64,000 nucleotides of DNA from Choanephora cucurbitarum (lineage: Eukaryota > Mucoromycota > Mucoromycetes > Mucorales > Choanephoraceae): the NCBI GenBank assembly GCA_025331435.1, contig JAIWNI010000037.1:124001-188000 (forward strand), given 5' to 3'. The notes under the pieces were generated by a model that saw nothing but the letters and a program-made list of their open reading frames with translations, searched no databases and had not been told where the DNA came from. Positions 46,432 to 56,981 of the stretch are shown here, piece by piece. Every line of letters begins with the position of its first letter. Position 1 is the stretch's first letter. The translations under genes and the position numbers were made by a program.

Positions 46432-47882
46432 TTAGTTGTTTGGACGGAGTATTGGGTATTCTTCGTTCGCAATGTGATATGCATATCTAATCCAGTGATT
46501 TATCACAGGCTGTACATGTTCGATTATCGCTTCTTGAAGACTAACCGGCCCATTAATTGGGCATTTCTTTCTGGGTACTCGGAACCATTCTCGATGTTTT
46601 GTTTCACAAGTGCATGCTTCTTCTGGCGTATGTTGCCAAGGTCTTAGTTCGAGGTGTATTACCTTTTCCACCAAAGACATTCTAGGACATTTGTACTGCC
46701 GGTGCTGCTCTCGGTCAAGCCCTCTTGGTAACTTAGGAAAAGACATATAGTTTTCAGGATCTGGATCACACTTCTTTTTATGTTCTCTTAACCGTCTGAC
46801 ATTATCATTTGACATCCCAATTTTGACAAAAGCGTATTCTTCTGTTGAATCATAGTTCTTCATTTTTGAGGTAAATACGTATATATACCCTCTGTCCCTA
46901 TCCTTTGGATCCACTGTATAAGGGTCTTTTAACTTTCTCATTACTATTATCTGAACGTATATTGGTAAATTCCGGTTGATCCATGCTATAATAAATAAAG
47001 CAGCAGTCAATATATATATATATATATATATGCACATACATGTCTAGCACCATTTTGCTACATACGATTCCAATTGTTCAGTTCTTCCATATCTTCTTTG
47101 CAACTAGTGTGAGAGTGGCAGAAAATCCCACTTGAAGGTTTTAAATTTCTTCTGCACTGTCTATTACCCTTCCTAGGGCCTAGACATGTTCTAGGTTGAT
47201 CATTTTCTTCTGCTACTGCAGCAACTTCTTCTACTGCGTTAGCAGCAACTTCTTCTACTGCGTTAGCAACAACAACTTCTTCTACTGCGTTAGCAACAGC
47301 AACTTCTTCTTCTGCTACTTCAGCAACTTCTTCTACTGCGTTAGCAGCAACTGGTATTTGGAAAGTAAGCAGTAACCTGAATGGGGGTCGGTAACACGCG
47401 ATGTTACCGCGTAACACATACACAAGCATTTTCTGCCAAGCTACATGAATAAACGGTTTGCCTTGGTCTAGCAAAGGCGCGCTACTTGCCACTTGATTGC
47501 TTGTTACATGATAGCTCATGAGGCTACTACCATAACAGAGCATATGCAGCGGCCAAAAAATTAACAGCTTGGTGTTGCTATGGAAGACAATAACCCATTG
47601 ATTTGATAAAAAACATATGATATTACTCGAATCACAAACCAAACGAGAAATTGCATTTTGCAAAGTGATTGGTGCTAACGAGTACAAGGTTAGATTTGGG
47701 AAAGCTATGTTTTCTATTTTTTTGAACAATGTACCTAAATGTAGTCCTATATCAAGATTTATACTTGGAATTGTACGTCTTTCCAAGATTCTTGATAACT
47801 AGCATAACAACGCATTAGCCGATCAAAAAGAAAGGTGCAACCTAACATGTTTAGTTACCTTATTTCTTACGGCTATAGACAT
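46432..47882 (-). CDS. T5orf172-domain protein with zinc-type Cys motif and ANAVEEV repeats
   Basis: Exons (minus) 46985-46432, 47798-47066 and a proposed 47882-47859 give 436 aa. The C-terminal exon shows the T5orf172/MUG113 domain, a GIY-YIG-related fold: RGYIYVFTSK, then AFVKIGMSNDNVRRLREHKK, MSLVEKVIHLEL, ETKHREWFRVP and a final region. Before it is a compact Cys/His motif (CLGPRKGNRQCRRNL, SGIFCHSHTSC) and a low-complexity tract of ANAVEEV/AEEEV repeats (about residues 150-200). The N-terminal 150 residues are unrecognised; the first exon (MSIAVRNK) rests on GTAACT donor, a CTAAT branch and phase. The ATG at 47543 is an alternative start. Nuclease activity is not shown; homologous domains occur in phages and fungi. 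Function unknown. Confidence 0.65.
47010..47031. repeat. (TA)n microsatellite inside an intron
   Basis: About ten TA units within the 80-nt intron at 46986-47065 of the T5orf172 gene. Confidence 0.9.
47212..47350. repeat. Coding minisatellite, ANAVEEV repeats
   Basis: Direct repeats built on the unit GCAACTTCTTCTACTGCGTTA (plus strand) with inserted GCAACA or TCTGCT blocks, copied about four to six times. All length differences are multiples of three, so the reading frame is kept. Confidence 0.85.
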
Positions 47883-48145
47883 ATATTCAAACCTCACAAG
47901 CGCGTCAAAGAGCTGATACAAGCAATTATCAGATAATCTTACTCTCTTTCTAATATTCTTTAGTCATTTGTGAACGTACGCTATAGATTAAAGGCTTTGA
48001 TAGAAATAAGAAGAAGAAAAAAAAAGTTTCTTAACAAAGATGTTCTGGTATTTATAGTTTTATTTGTTCTTTCTGTGTTACGCTAAACAAAAAAGTTGAC
48101 AATTATGCAGCCATTTTCAAATGTTGCAAATTAGATTGTAATGTC

Positions 48146-50042
48146 TTATTGGGTAAAACCAAGTAACTCTTGCATACGTTGTTGAGTCTAAAGAGTGTAG
48201 AAAGAAACAGTTAGTGTTAGTAAAAAAAAAAAACAGTAAAATCTCATTTACCTTGGTAGTCAAATAATGAAATACAGCTTCTTTCATCCAAGGTTGTTTG
48301 TAGAATTCAGTCTGTCTCATTTCTTCTAGATTCACTTTACTTTCACCCAAAATCACCTCCAGGTCTCTTGCTTGACTAGCAATCCACTTATTGATGAATT
48401 CAACAGGCTGTTTAGAGAATTGTAACAGAAAATCTCGCTTGATTTTACTATTATTGATACTCTGAACACACTGAACAATCTTATCGTCCAAAGCCATGAT
48501 TTCTTTCTGTGTCTGTGTGGATGAAACAATCTGCATCATTTTTTGGCGCACCATACTATCTAGTTCAACTTCAATATCGTATGCTTTAGAAGAGGCATGG
48601 AATGGCTTGTCTACACGAATTGTATATTCTATCATGATAGGATCAGGTCGACTGAGATGTTGTAAGATAAGTTCTGGTAATTGTGAGAAATGAAGTTGAG
48701 GATAGCCAAAGATCTAAGCATGTGTGTTTAGCCTCAAAATAACCATTACTATCAAAAACAAAAAAATATATTACCTGAGCTAAACGAGGATCACATCGAA
48801 TCAATCGTTTGTCTTCTGCATCTTGAAGCTTATGATACTTGTATAAAAGAAGAAATAACATTGAACATCATTGTCTTAGATGGCCCTCGTAAAATGGTTT
48901 CAACTTACTTTACAATAGTTCCAAATGCCCATCACAATCTGTGGTTTTGTCTCCACCTTAACATCCAACAAATCAGCTAAAGGTGGGCTCAGCTTAAACT
49001 TTTGTGGATTATGATCAAGATGGAAAGCCAATTTGACCTTGACATCCATATCACCCTTTCGCTTGATCTGAATCACATCAAAGTCAGCTGCATTTGGTTG
49101 TTTCTGCCACTATATAAAATGCAAATTGTTTTAGTTTATCGTGAGGAAACTTGTTCAGCCTACTTTACTTCAATAAGATTGCCTTCAGGATACATATTCA
49201 AATCTCTATCCAACTCAATCACGATGGAACGGAAAAAGCTTGTCAACTTAGGCTCTGGTTGTTCTTCTTTTTGGCTTTTTTGTTCAGGCTATATAGATCA
49301 CTTCAATTGTCAGGAAATGCTTGGCAACATAAATTCACTTACATTTAACAATTGTCCCTCTATTTTCAGTGTCCAGGTAGGCACATTGCCATTATTCAAA
49401 TCAAACGTGTTCTCATCTTCTGGACTTTGATGACTGGATGCTGTATTAGAAATAAACAATCGAAGTGTACGTCGAATCTACTCTGATGTCAGCAAAGGTG
49501 GTAATCTGATTTTCTAAATCTTTTTTCCTCTTGATTACCTTGGTGGGTTTGCCTAGAGCTTCTTGAATGTCTAATCGCTTTCTCATGATAGTGGCATCTA
49601 ACTTTGTTTCAAAATCTACAAGTTCAGAATATAACTTGGATTCAGGCACAAATGAATCAATCTAACAAGTAAAGAACGCGTCAATAACAAAGGAGAAAAG
49701 CAAGTATAGCACCTGTCTTACTGAAGCTGGTATATTTTTATCAGTAGGTCTCTTCTTTCTAAGGAATTGGTGAGCTCAATGAGAAATGATAATAGATAAT
49801 CTATATATTTACTTGATGTGTTTGGATAATGTATCTGCTTCGCTAGGACGTTTTCTGTATGGCATAGCACCAGGCATAGGAGGTGGTGGAATGCCTTGTG
49901 GTGGTATACTTTGGGGAATACCCTGAGGCATACCTTGTGGTGGTGGTGGCATGCCCTGAGGCAAACCTTGAGGTGGAACCATACCACCTACTACAGGCAT
50001 AGCTCCAGGATGTTGTTGGAACATCTGAGGTTGTGATTGCAT
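48146..50042 (-). CDS. SNF12: SWI/SNF (BAF60) subunit SNF12/SMARCD with SWIB domain
   Basis: Core subunit of a SWI/SNF- or RSC-type chromatin remodeller in the nucleus. Exons (minus) 50042-49813, 49758-49713, 49661-49471, 49433-49343, 49288-49169, 49109-48909, 48837-48775, 48713-48252 and 48187-48146 give 481 aa (yeast Snf12: 566; Rsc6: 483). The N-terminus is Pro/Gln/Gly/Met-rich with PPQG-type repeats, then RKRPSE and IPESKLYSELVDFE-like family sequence (here DSFVPESKLYSELVDFE). VPTWTLKIEGQLL and FFRSIVIELD precede the SWIB domain (about 263-340: FKLSPPLADLL, GIWNYCKYHKLQD, CDPRLAQIFG). The C-terminal helices (FINKWIASQARDLEVILGE) are typical. Intron 3 is only 37 nt and skips a nearer AG. 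Snf12 versus Rsc6 cannot be decided. Confidence 0.93.
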
Positions 50043-50183
50043 TACAAAGAAAATAACAAAAAAAAAAGTACAGATAAGCTCAACGTCACAAAAAAGGAGA
50101 GTTTTTTTTTTATGTGTATGTGTATGGTATAAAAATTGTTCTTTCTAAAGTAAATAATACAAGTGAATATACAGAAGTTTAGA

Positions 50184-51968
50184 TTATCTATCATGTACGC
50201 CTAATGAAGCGTATCCATTGGATGTCAACCATGAAAAAGAAATGACCAGTAAGCTAGTACATATCACATCTACTATAGCAGTTCTATTGCAGAATTCACA
50301 ATTAGACAGTGCAAATGCAACCATTTGAATGTCATACTTACAGATAGGGCAATACATAATTATCTGGATCATATTTGTATTTCCAGAAGGTTAGAGTCAT
50401 GGATTTTCCCATTTTAAGAGCAGAAAATGTCTAGAAAACAATAGGTAAGAAACCAAGTTATCTAGACTCAGATAATACTTACACAAATCATAGATACAAC
50501 GAAATAAGTGATAATAAAGGCGATGGTGAAGTCGAGATGACCAATGTCAAGTACCCATACAATCATAAGAAATAACAATTGAATAGGCACATTCATTAGT
50601 AGTAGAGTATGTTCAACCAGTTTGAATTGTTCTTGAGCACCACGATGAAGACAAGTGCTTATACGCGAAGCATAAATAGAGCCTAAGTTACCAGCAAGAC
50701 CTATGCATACAACAAAAGTAAATATCGACCTATCGATACAAGAATAATGCAATTACCACACAGAATAGGCGTTAACATAGCCAATCCATTGAACTTTTCT
50801 ACATATCGCTCAAGTACAAGTCCAGCACCACTCGAAATAAGCATGGCAATGATAATAGGTGACCAGCCTGAGAACAAGAGATCTTTGACATGATGGTTTC
50901 TCCATACAGAAAGACTGAAAAATGGAATTGATACAAACATACTTAACAATAACCAAGTGCTTAGGCTTGTTTCTAAATTAAATCCGTTACTACTGTTACA
51001 CCGCACATCATTTTTTCTTTAAATAGTTTTACCCATATGAATCAACAACAGATTAGCACATTCTGCTAGAATTCCAAGTGTTACTACATCACCCAAAGAA
51101 GATGCCATTGGACAAGCAATATTATCTAAATTTACTTTGGTTTAGTATACATAGAAAAGCTTATTTCTTTTTCTTTTTTTTTTTTTACCAGGATCGATTT
51201 TCAAAATACGACTAATGATAATCAAGACACACATAAACAAACCAAGGACAAAACTAGAGACAGAGGCAGAGACCATAGAACTGGCGATTACCAGCATACT
51301 TTCACTCACAGTAGTTGTCTGTTCTGGGTGAAGTATGGTACCAAGAAAGACACTAAAGAGACCAGCAATAGAACCTGATATCAAGGCCTGTACCTGAATC
51401 AATGCCATATTACCCCATACAAGTGCATTCCGTGTCGCAGGCTGGTCGAGGTCGCCTAGGTTAGCTGAAGTCGAAAAACGAGCAGCTAAGTTCATTTCGA
51501 GGTTGCCTTTCAGATTAAGTAGGACAGGTACAAGAATAAATAGCTCTGACACTTGCGTAAACACTTTCCAATGCTAAAAACTACATTCAGTTCAAATTGT
51601 TCTTTGAGGAGCCACTTATGACACAAGCTTACTTGATATACATCCATCATCCAACCTGCAAATATTAAGCCTATCACACAAATAACAAGTGAAGGAAGTG
51701 CCTGAAATAAGAAAAAATTGAGTAAGTACAGTCAATACGATTTTTTTTGGGTAAATCATCCTACTTGTGAAGCAAGCTGGCTGTTTTTATTGTTGTTGGA
51801 AGAGTGATGGACTTCTTCTGTTATTGGTTGAGGTGCTCGAAAATGAATAAAGGAAGAGTTGGAGCCTGATCGAGTATGTCGAGTAGGTCTCTTGGGTACT
51901 TTGAGATGATCTCCAGTAGTTGAAAGTTCTATGTCTTCAGTCTGTACATGCTGATAAGTTGGTGCCAT
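50184..51968 (-). CDS. SLC41/MgtE-type divalent cation transporter
   Basis: Probable Mg2+ transporter of a plasma or organelle membrane. Exons (minus) 51968-51765, 51701-51633, 51573-51189, 51125-51033, 50972-50757, 50700-50483, 50430-50342 and 50283-50184 give 457 aa. A hydrophilic N-terminus of about 70 residues is followed by two MgtE-like halves. Half 1: AGWMMDVYQ, SELFILVPVLLNLKGNLEMN, NLGDLD, DNIACPMASSLGDVVTLGIL. Half 2: MLTPILCGLAGNLGSIYASRIST, then DPDNYVLPYLTAIVDVICTS. The NLKGNLEMN and GNLGSI segments are the SLC41 signatures. It lacks the CBS/N domains of bacterial MgtE, as in animals. It lies tandem to SNF12 with 141 bases between. Confidence 0.92.
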
Positions 51969-52923
51969 ACTTAAAGAGGGAAAGAAAAAAACAAAAAAAA
52001 AGGAAGGAAGAAAAGCCTTATTTTCTCTCTTTTAATCAATAGAGAAAAAAATAAATAAGAAAAAGCTTGGTAAAGTAATGGATACAATTGCAGTCAAACT
52101 TATTATTATTGTTTGTTGCACCAAAATATACCAACGATAAAATCGATTGGCCAAAGAAATACTTGTCCCCTTAGTTAAATCTAAATTAGTTGGAAAATCT
52201 CGGTTAAGTAAAAAGGGCTTTTGACAAGCTCATGTCAGTCTCTTAATAACTTTATTTTCAACTGTTGCACTTGGAAACTCAATAAATAAATGGAGTGAAC
52301 ACAACAGCATTCATTCACCTCAAGAACAAATAATTCTCAAATGACCATCTTCTTTGAACAAGATCGCTTCGGAATTTAGAGCAAATGAACGAAGCTATTT
52401 ACAACTTTCTTTTTTAGTAAGTAATTTTTCATTGGAGTAGAGAAAGGCCCTTGCGTTGTCAGAATCTTGTCGGGAGCCACATACACACAGAAGTAGGGTT
52501 TTCTTTTTCGTAAAGAATGCCATCTCGAAAAAATGAAGCAAGAGACCTAAGAGAATTAATTACGAGACACAAGGATGGCTGATCTAGATAACGCCAGCTC
52601 TACATTGACTTGAAGTTACAAAAAAAAGTGTAAGCGGTAATTTAACCTTATCAGATTATCTAATTTTTTTTTATCCTGGAACAAAACGTATCACTTTGCT
52701 TACACAAGATTCAAATTTGTTGCTAAAAGGAAATAAGCTTTACAAGCTGATTTGATTCTAATAGGATTATCAGAAAGAAATGTAGAGATAGACTGTTTAT
52801 TCACTGAATTCAACAGCAAAAAGCTAATATGTATGATTGCAAAACCTTTTTTTTTATTTTATTTTTCTGCATTGATCAATACCGTATCAAGTGCAATGTT
52901 TAAACCAAGTGTATTTATTTTCA
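51969..52923. other. Intergenic
   Basis: Upstream of the SLC41-type gene and 3' of the NDPK-like gene; AT-rich, with no supported gene. Confidence 0.6.
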
Positions 52924-53484
52924 TCAGTTAGCAGAAAAAAACAGTTGCAATTCACGTTGAGCAGAGTCGATAGAATCACTTGCATGAACAGCATTTTCCT
53001 GTATATCGGTGCCATATAAGGCACGAATCGATTGAGGAACTGACTGACGTGCTTTTTGTGGATCGGTAGGGCCAATCAGCTGTCTTAAATAAGAGATTGC
53101 ATCTCTTCTCGATAACTGCATGACGCGAATAGGGCCTCTTTCTGTCAGATAACGCACGAGAGAGGGATAGTACTGAGCTTCATGTTTGTCATAATACCAT
53201 CGGTCCACTTGGTCTTTTGATAGTGATAGAGTTTTGTCGCGAACAACTTTGAATTTGTGTCGCTGAAGGATGTTTATGATTTGGTCTTGGTATGCCATGC
53301 CATCTGGCTTGATGACAATCATGGTCTGACTGGGTGGTTGACAGACAAAGGGAATCGGTACATTTGAACAAAAATCATCTAGGTTCTTAAAAGTCAAGAA
53401 AGAGTTACTGGGTATAAGTAGAATGAACAAAAACGGAACATATAGCGAAAGGCATATCAAAGATGCCTTTAAACAGTTCAGCAT
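52924..53484 (-). CDS. NDP kinase-like protein with N-terminal hydrophobic anchor
   Basis: Single exon, 186 aa. Residues 1-30 are hydrophobic (CLKASLICLSLYVPFLFILLI), a signal peptide or membrane anchor, then the nucleoside diphosphate kinase domain begins: TMIVIKPDGM (family FIMIKPDGV), RDKTLSLSKDQVDRWYYDK, YLTERGPIRVMQLSR and LIGPTDPQKARQSVPQSIR. The catalytic His is at 167 in NAVHASDSIDSAQRE (family NxxHGSDS). Sequence details resemble divergent NME5/NME-type domains more than housekeeping Ynk1. The start used is the first ATG in frame; upstream codons are open but lack an ATG. An intron hiding a different N-terminus cannot be excluded. Confidence 0.82.
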   Translation of the reverse strand: MLNCLKASLICLSLYVPFLFILLIPSNSFLTFKNLDDFCSNVPIPFVCQPPSQTMIVIKPDGMAYQDQIINILQRHKFKVVRDKTLSLSKDQVDRWYYDKHEAQYYPSLVRYLTERGPIRVMQLSRRDAISYLRQLIGPTDPQKARQSVPQSIRALYGTDIQENAVHASDSIDSAQRELQLFFSAN

Positions 53485-54877
53485 TGGTATATGTAACAAC
53501 AAAGAAGAAAAAGACAGAGAGAAAGAGACGAAAATAAGTCAGGTCATACATAAAAAAAATAAATTAGATTATTTTCTCAGCCGGGTAGAGTGAGAGACAG
53601 AGGTTTCATAATATGTCTACATAGATCACTAGCTTTGAAATGAATGAATGCAGTTTGTTACCCCTGTAGCCTGTAATAGTTTACGATACAAAGAATCGAC
53701 ACTGCAACTGCTTTTTGATTTTTCCTTTGATTTACATCCATAATTATACGGGAATCGGTAAAAGTAAGCTGTCAATATCATGATTATCAAACCAACATTT
53801 CTATATATAGATGTGCATAAAGCTTAGATGGGCCAAATAAAAAAAAACGATGGCTGTAATGTGGATGATACTTAGTCTTAAAAGGTTGTTTAGTATCTTC
53901 AAGGCGAAGAGGACACTCAATATGTTGACAAAAAGACTAACATGAGCATTAAGTGAGCTTGGCTCTTCCGAGCGATAGCTCGATCACCATTCTATTGTCT
54001 TCTTTTACTTTTTCCAATGAAAAGAAATTAGAGCTAGTGCAAATAGATTCAACATGAGTTAAGTAAATACAGTGATATCAACATCTCTCCCAATTAGTTA
54101 AAAGTTTTGTTTTGTCTATCTTCTTTTATCATAATTATATACATCTGTGATACTTTAGATTGGCATGACTGAAATGTGACAACAAAGAAATCAGACGGAA
54201 AGGCATACACGTCTATCGGGAGGCATCTTGTACAACTACTTAGGTACATTTCGCTTTCTTATCCCTCATTTTGCATAGTGAACTGAAACAGTCAGATTTT
54301 CTTTTAGGCAGTATACAGTGTGTTTTGAGCGCTATAACCTTACATGTATTAACCACTTCATGCTCTTGACAGAAAAGTTTTGTTGTGTGAAGACCTTTCG
54401 TAATCAATATAATGGTTACTTTAAGAACACTCAATCAATGAAGACAAGATAGATTATTAAAAAAGAGCGCGCCAAGAGCGACACTGCGAACAGACATAAT
54501 AACTTAATAAAACTACTTACGCGTTTCCTTAGAAGAGTAATCACTAATGAAATAGGTGGCGTGCAAATAAGATTATAGATGCATAATGTATCACACCTCT
54601 TAATAACATGCCATACGAATCCCAGTCTTTTCTATTCAATCCGTTTCTTCCAAAAAAAAAAAGAGCAAACAACACTCTGTTTCCCTTCGTCTTGCAAGTC
54701 TTGCTTGCGCTTCAAGTTCTGTTTGTCATCTACCTCTCAACAGGAAAATGACCCCTCTCCGTGGCTTAGCAAAATTGTAACTGCAATGACTCACTGAATT
54801 TTTCCATTTGTCTAAATTTCATACGTCTCTTTTCTTTTTCTCTTCCCTTTTATTTACACTCAACCCCTCTCCTAACC
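53485..54877. other. Intergenic / TYS1 upstream region
   Basis: No gene is supported. The last 300 bases are pyrimidine-rich and include a Gcn4-type site (listed). Confidence 0.6.
54787..54793. promoter_or_regulatory. Gcn4/CpcA-type site TGACTCA upstream of TYS1
   Basis: A perfect TGACTCA lies 85 bases before the TYS1 ATG. In yeast and moulds this heptamer binds Gcn4/Cpc1/CpcA, which induces amino-acid and tRNA-charging genes. Function here is inferred. Confidence 0.45.
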
Positions 54878-56146
54878 ATGAGCAATTTGACACCTGAGCA
54901 AAAGTACGATCTTATCACACGTAACCTCCAAGAAGTTCTTGGTGGTGATGAAATAAAGAAAATCCTTGCTGAGCGTGACCTTAAGATGTATTGGGGTACT
55001 GCTCCTACCGGTAAGCCTCATATCGGTTACTTTGTCCCTATGACAAAGATTGCTGACTTTTTGTCTGCTGGTGTTGAGGTAAAGAGCAATGATAAGAAAA
55101 TAACTAGAGTTGAAAAGATAAATCGAATCGATATTTAGATGAGCATCCTTTTGGCCGATATTCATGCTTTCCTTGACAACATGAAAGCTCCTCTCGAACT
55201 TGTTCAACACCGTGTCAAATACTACGAAGCTATGATCAAAACTGTCTTGACTTCTCTTGGCGTTCCCATTGAAAAGCTTAGATTTGTTGTTGGCTCAAGC
55301 TACGAACTTTCAAAGGAATACACCATGGACAACTTCCGTCTTTGTGCCATGGTAACCGAGCATGATGCTAAGAAGGCTGGTGCTGAAGTTGTCAAGCAAG
55401 TTGCTTCTCCTCTCTTATCTGGTCTCATGTACCCTGGTATGCAAGCATTGGACGAAGAATACTTGGGTTGTGATGCTCAATTCGGTGGTGTTGACCAACG
55501 TAAGATTTTCATCTTGGCTGAAAAGTACATGCCTTTGTTGGGTTACAAGAAGCGTTCTCACTTGATGAACCCTATGGTTCCTGGTTTGACAGGTTCCAAG
55601 ATGTCTGCTTCCGACCCTGATTCCAAGATCGATTTCTTGGATAGCCCCAAGGACGTTCAAAAGAAGATCAAGAAGGCTTTTTGTGAAGAAGGTAACATTG
55701 AAGAGAACGGTATCTTGTCCTTCATCAAGGCTGTCTATTTCCCTCTTAAATCTCTCAATGGCAACAAGCCTGTCTTCACCTGTATTCGTCCTGAACAATA
55801 TGGTGGTAACATGACTTACGACAACTACGAGGCTCTTGAAAAGGACTTTGCCGACAAGAAGGTTCACCCTGGTGATTTGAAGGCTGGTGTGATTGCTGCC
55901 ATCAATGAATTGTTGGAACCTGTCCGTAAAGCCTTTGAGGAACCTGAGCTCAAGAAATTGATTGACTTGGCCTACCCTGCTCCTAAGCCTGCTGAAAAGG
56001 TGAATCCCAAGAAGGACAAGAAGGAAAAGAAGAAGGCTGAAAGAGCTGCTGCTTTGGCTGCCAAGGCTGCTGCTGCTGCTGAAGATGGTGAAGTTCCTGC
56101 TACTGCTACTGCTGCTGTTGAAGAAGAAGAAAAGAAGGAACAATAG
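54878..56146 (+). CDS. TYS1: Cytosolic tyrosyl-tRNA synthetase (TYS1)
   Basis: Charges tRNA-Tyr. Exons 54878-55078 and 55139-56146 give 402 aa (yeast: 394). Class I landmarks: the HIGH-like [10 protein letters not shown] at 42-51, [13 protein letters not shown], the tyrosine-site region [16 protein letters not shown] and the KMSKS loop as KMSAS at 221-225. This is the eukaryotic/archaeal form, so cytosolic. The C-terminus ends in a Lys/Ala/Glu-rich tail ([20 protein letters not shown]) instead of an EMAP-II domain. Codon use is strongly biased, fitting high expression. The 60-nt intron lies just after the catalytic fold begins. Firm identification. Confidence 0.97.
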
Positions 56147-56528
56147 ATTTGATATTTCGACGTTCATTTCCTTTTTCTCTTTCACGCTAACTTTTTGTTT
56201 CATCTCCTTCACCCACACGATACATAGCGCCTTTCTCTAAACAATATACACATGCAACACATATTTATACACCTTTTTTTTTTGTAGAATCCTAATTGAA
56301 CAATGACACACACACATACACATACAATATACATACATATTTATACACATTTGGTTTTTTGCTTAAGCAAAACGTTTTCCCTTTCTCCTACTTTAGAATG
56401 GGAGATGTGTCTTTTGTTTTATTTTGAGATTTTGAATTCAAAGCATGGAATGTTGTCTTTTTCGTCTTCAAAGTCATGTGAGATAAAAGGAGATTTTCTT
56501 TTTTAGACTTTTCCTTGTAAGCATGCTA
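56147..56528. other. Convergent 3' region with CA-rich microsatellite
   Basis: TYS1 3' flank. It contains a CA/TA-rich repeat at about 56305-56340. No gene is seen. Confidence 0.6.
56305..56340. repeat. CA/TA-rich microsatellite
   Basis: About 36 bases of (CA)n and ACATA units. Confidence 0.8.
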
Positions 56529-56981
56529 TTACATGCTGTGTCGAACAGACAGCAAAGGTTGATCGAGAAGCACCATAGGTTGAACACAATCATTTTTAGA
56601 TTGAAAGACAAGAGTTGGCAAAGGAACAGAAAGATTACGACTGACATTATCGCGCAACATAGGATTGATAAAGAAAACAACACGCTTTGTTGGCTCAAAT
56701 TTGTGTGAGTAGATTTCGTTTCTCTTTACCTTCTCCTCAAAATACTTGATAGTTCTATCAAGAGCATCATTTCTGCTTTCGCCGTTGATGCTTTGCTTGA
56801 TGTCAGTACCACTACCTTTCTAAGCGACGAGACTCTTTGGCACTTCATACCATTCAAGTAAAAGCTCAATGGAAAACAATCCTCTTTCGTTTGTCTCATT
56901 ATGAATACAGCCATCGTTGGTTCAGCCTTTGTATTTCTTGAGCTTAGATTTGTGTTCAGCATTGTTGTTGTTGCTTTTCAT
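56529..56981 (-). pseudogene. Recent pseudogene, two in-frame stops, HTH-like Trp-rich domain
   Basis: Starting at ATG 56981, one frame runs 151 codons to TAA at 56529 with only two internal stops: TGA at 56924-56922 and TAG at 56822-56820. Between them the text is protein-like: GLFSIELLLEWYEVPKSLVA, then KGSGTDIKQSINGESRND, ALDRTIKYFEEKVKRNE and VVFFINPMLRDNVSRNLSVP. No GT-AG intron can remove the TGA. The TAG sits before KGSG where comparable fungal Myb/HTH-like domains carry Trp (as I recall the WKG motif), so TGG to TAG is plausible. Family assignment is tentative; the disrupted frame itself is directly visible. Stop readthrough or sequencing error are alternatives. Confidence 0.55.

Noticed and set aside
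55415..56218. 267-codon minus-strand frame opposite TYS1
   Set aside because: Mirror of the biased TYS1 coding strand; Ser/Phe/Val-rich, with no domain.
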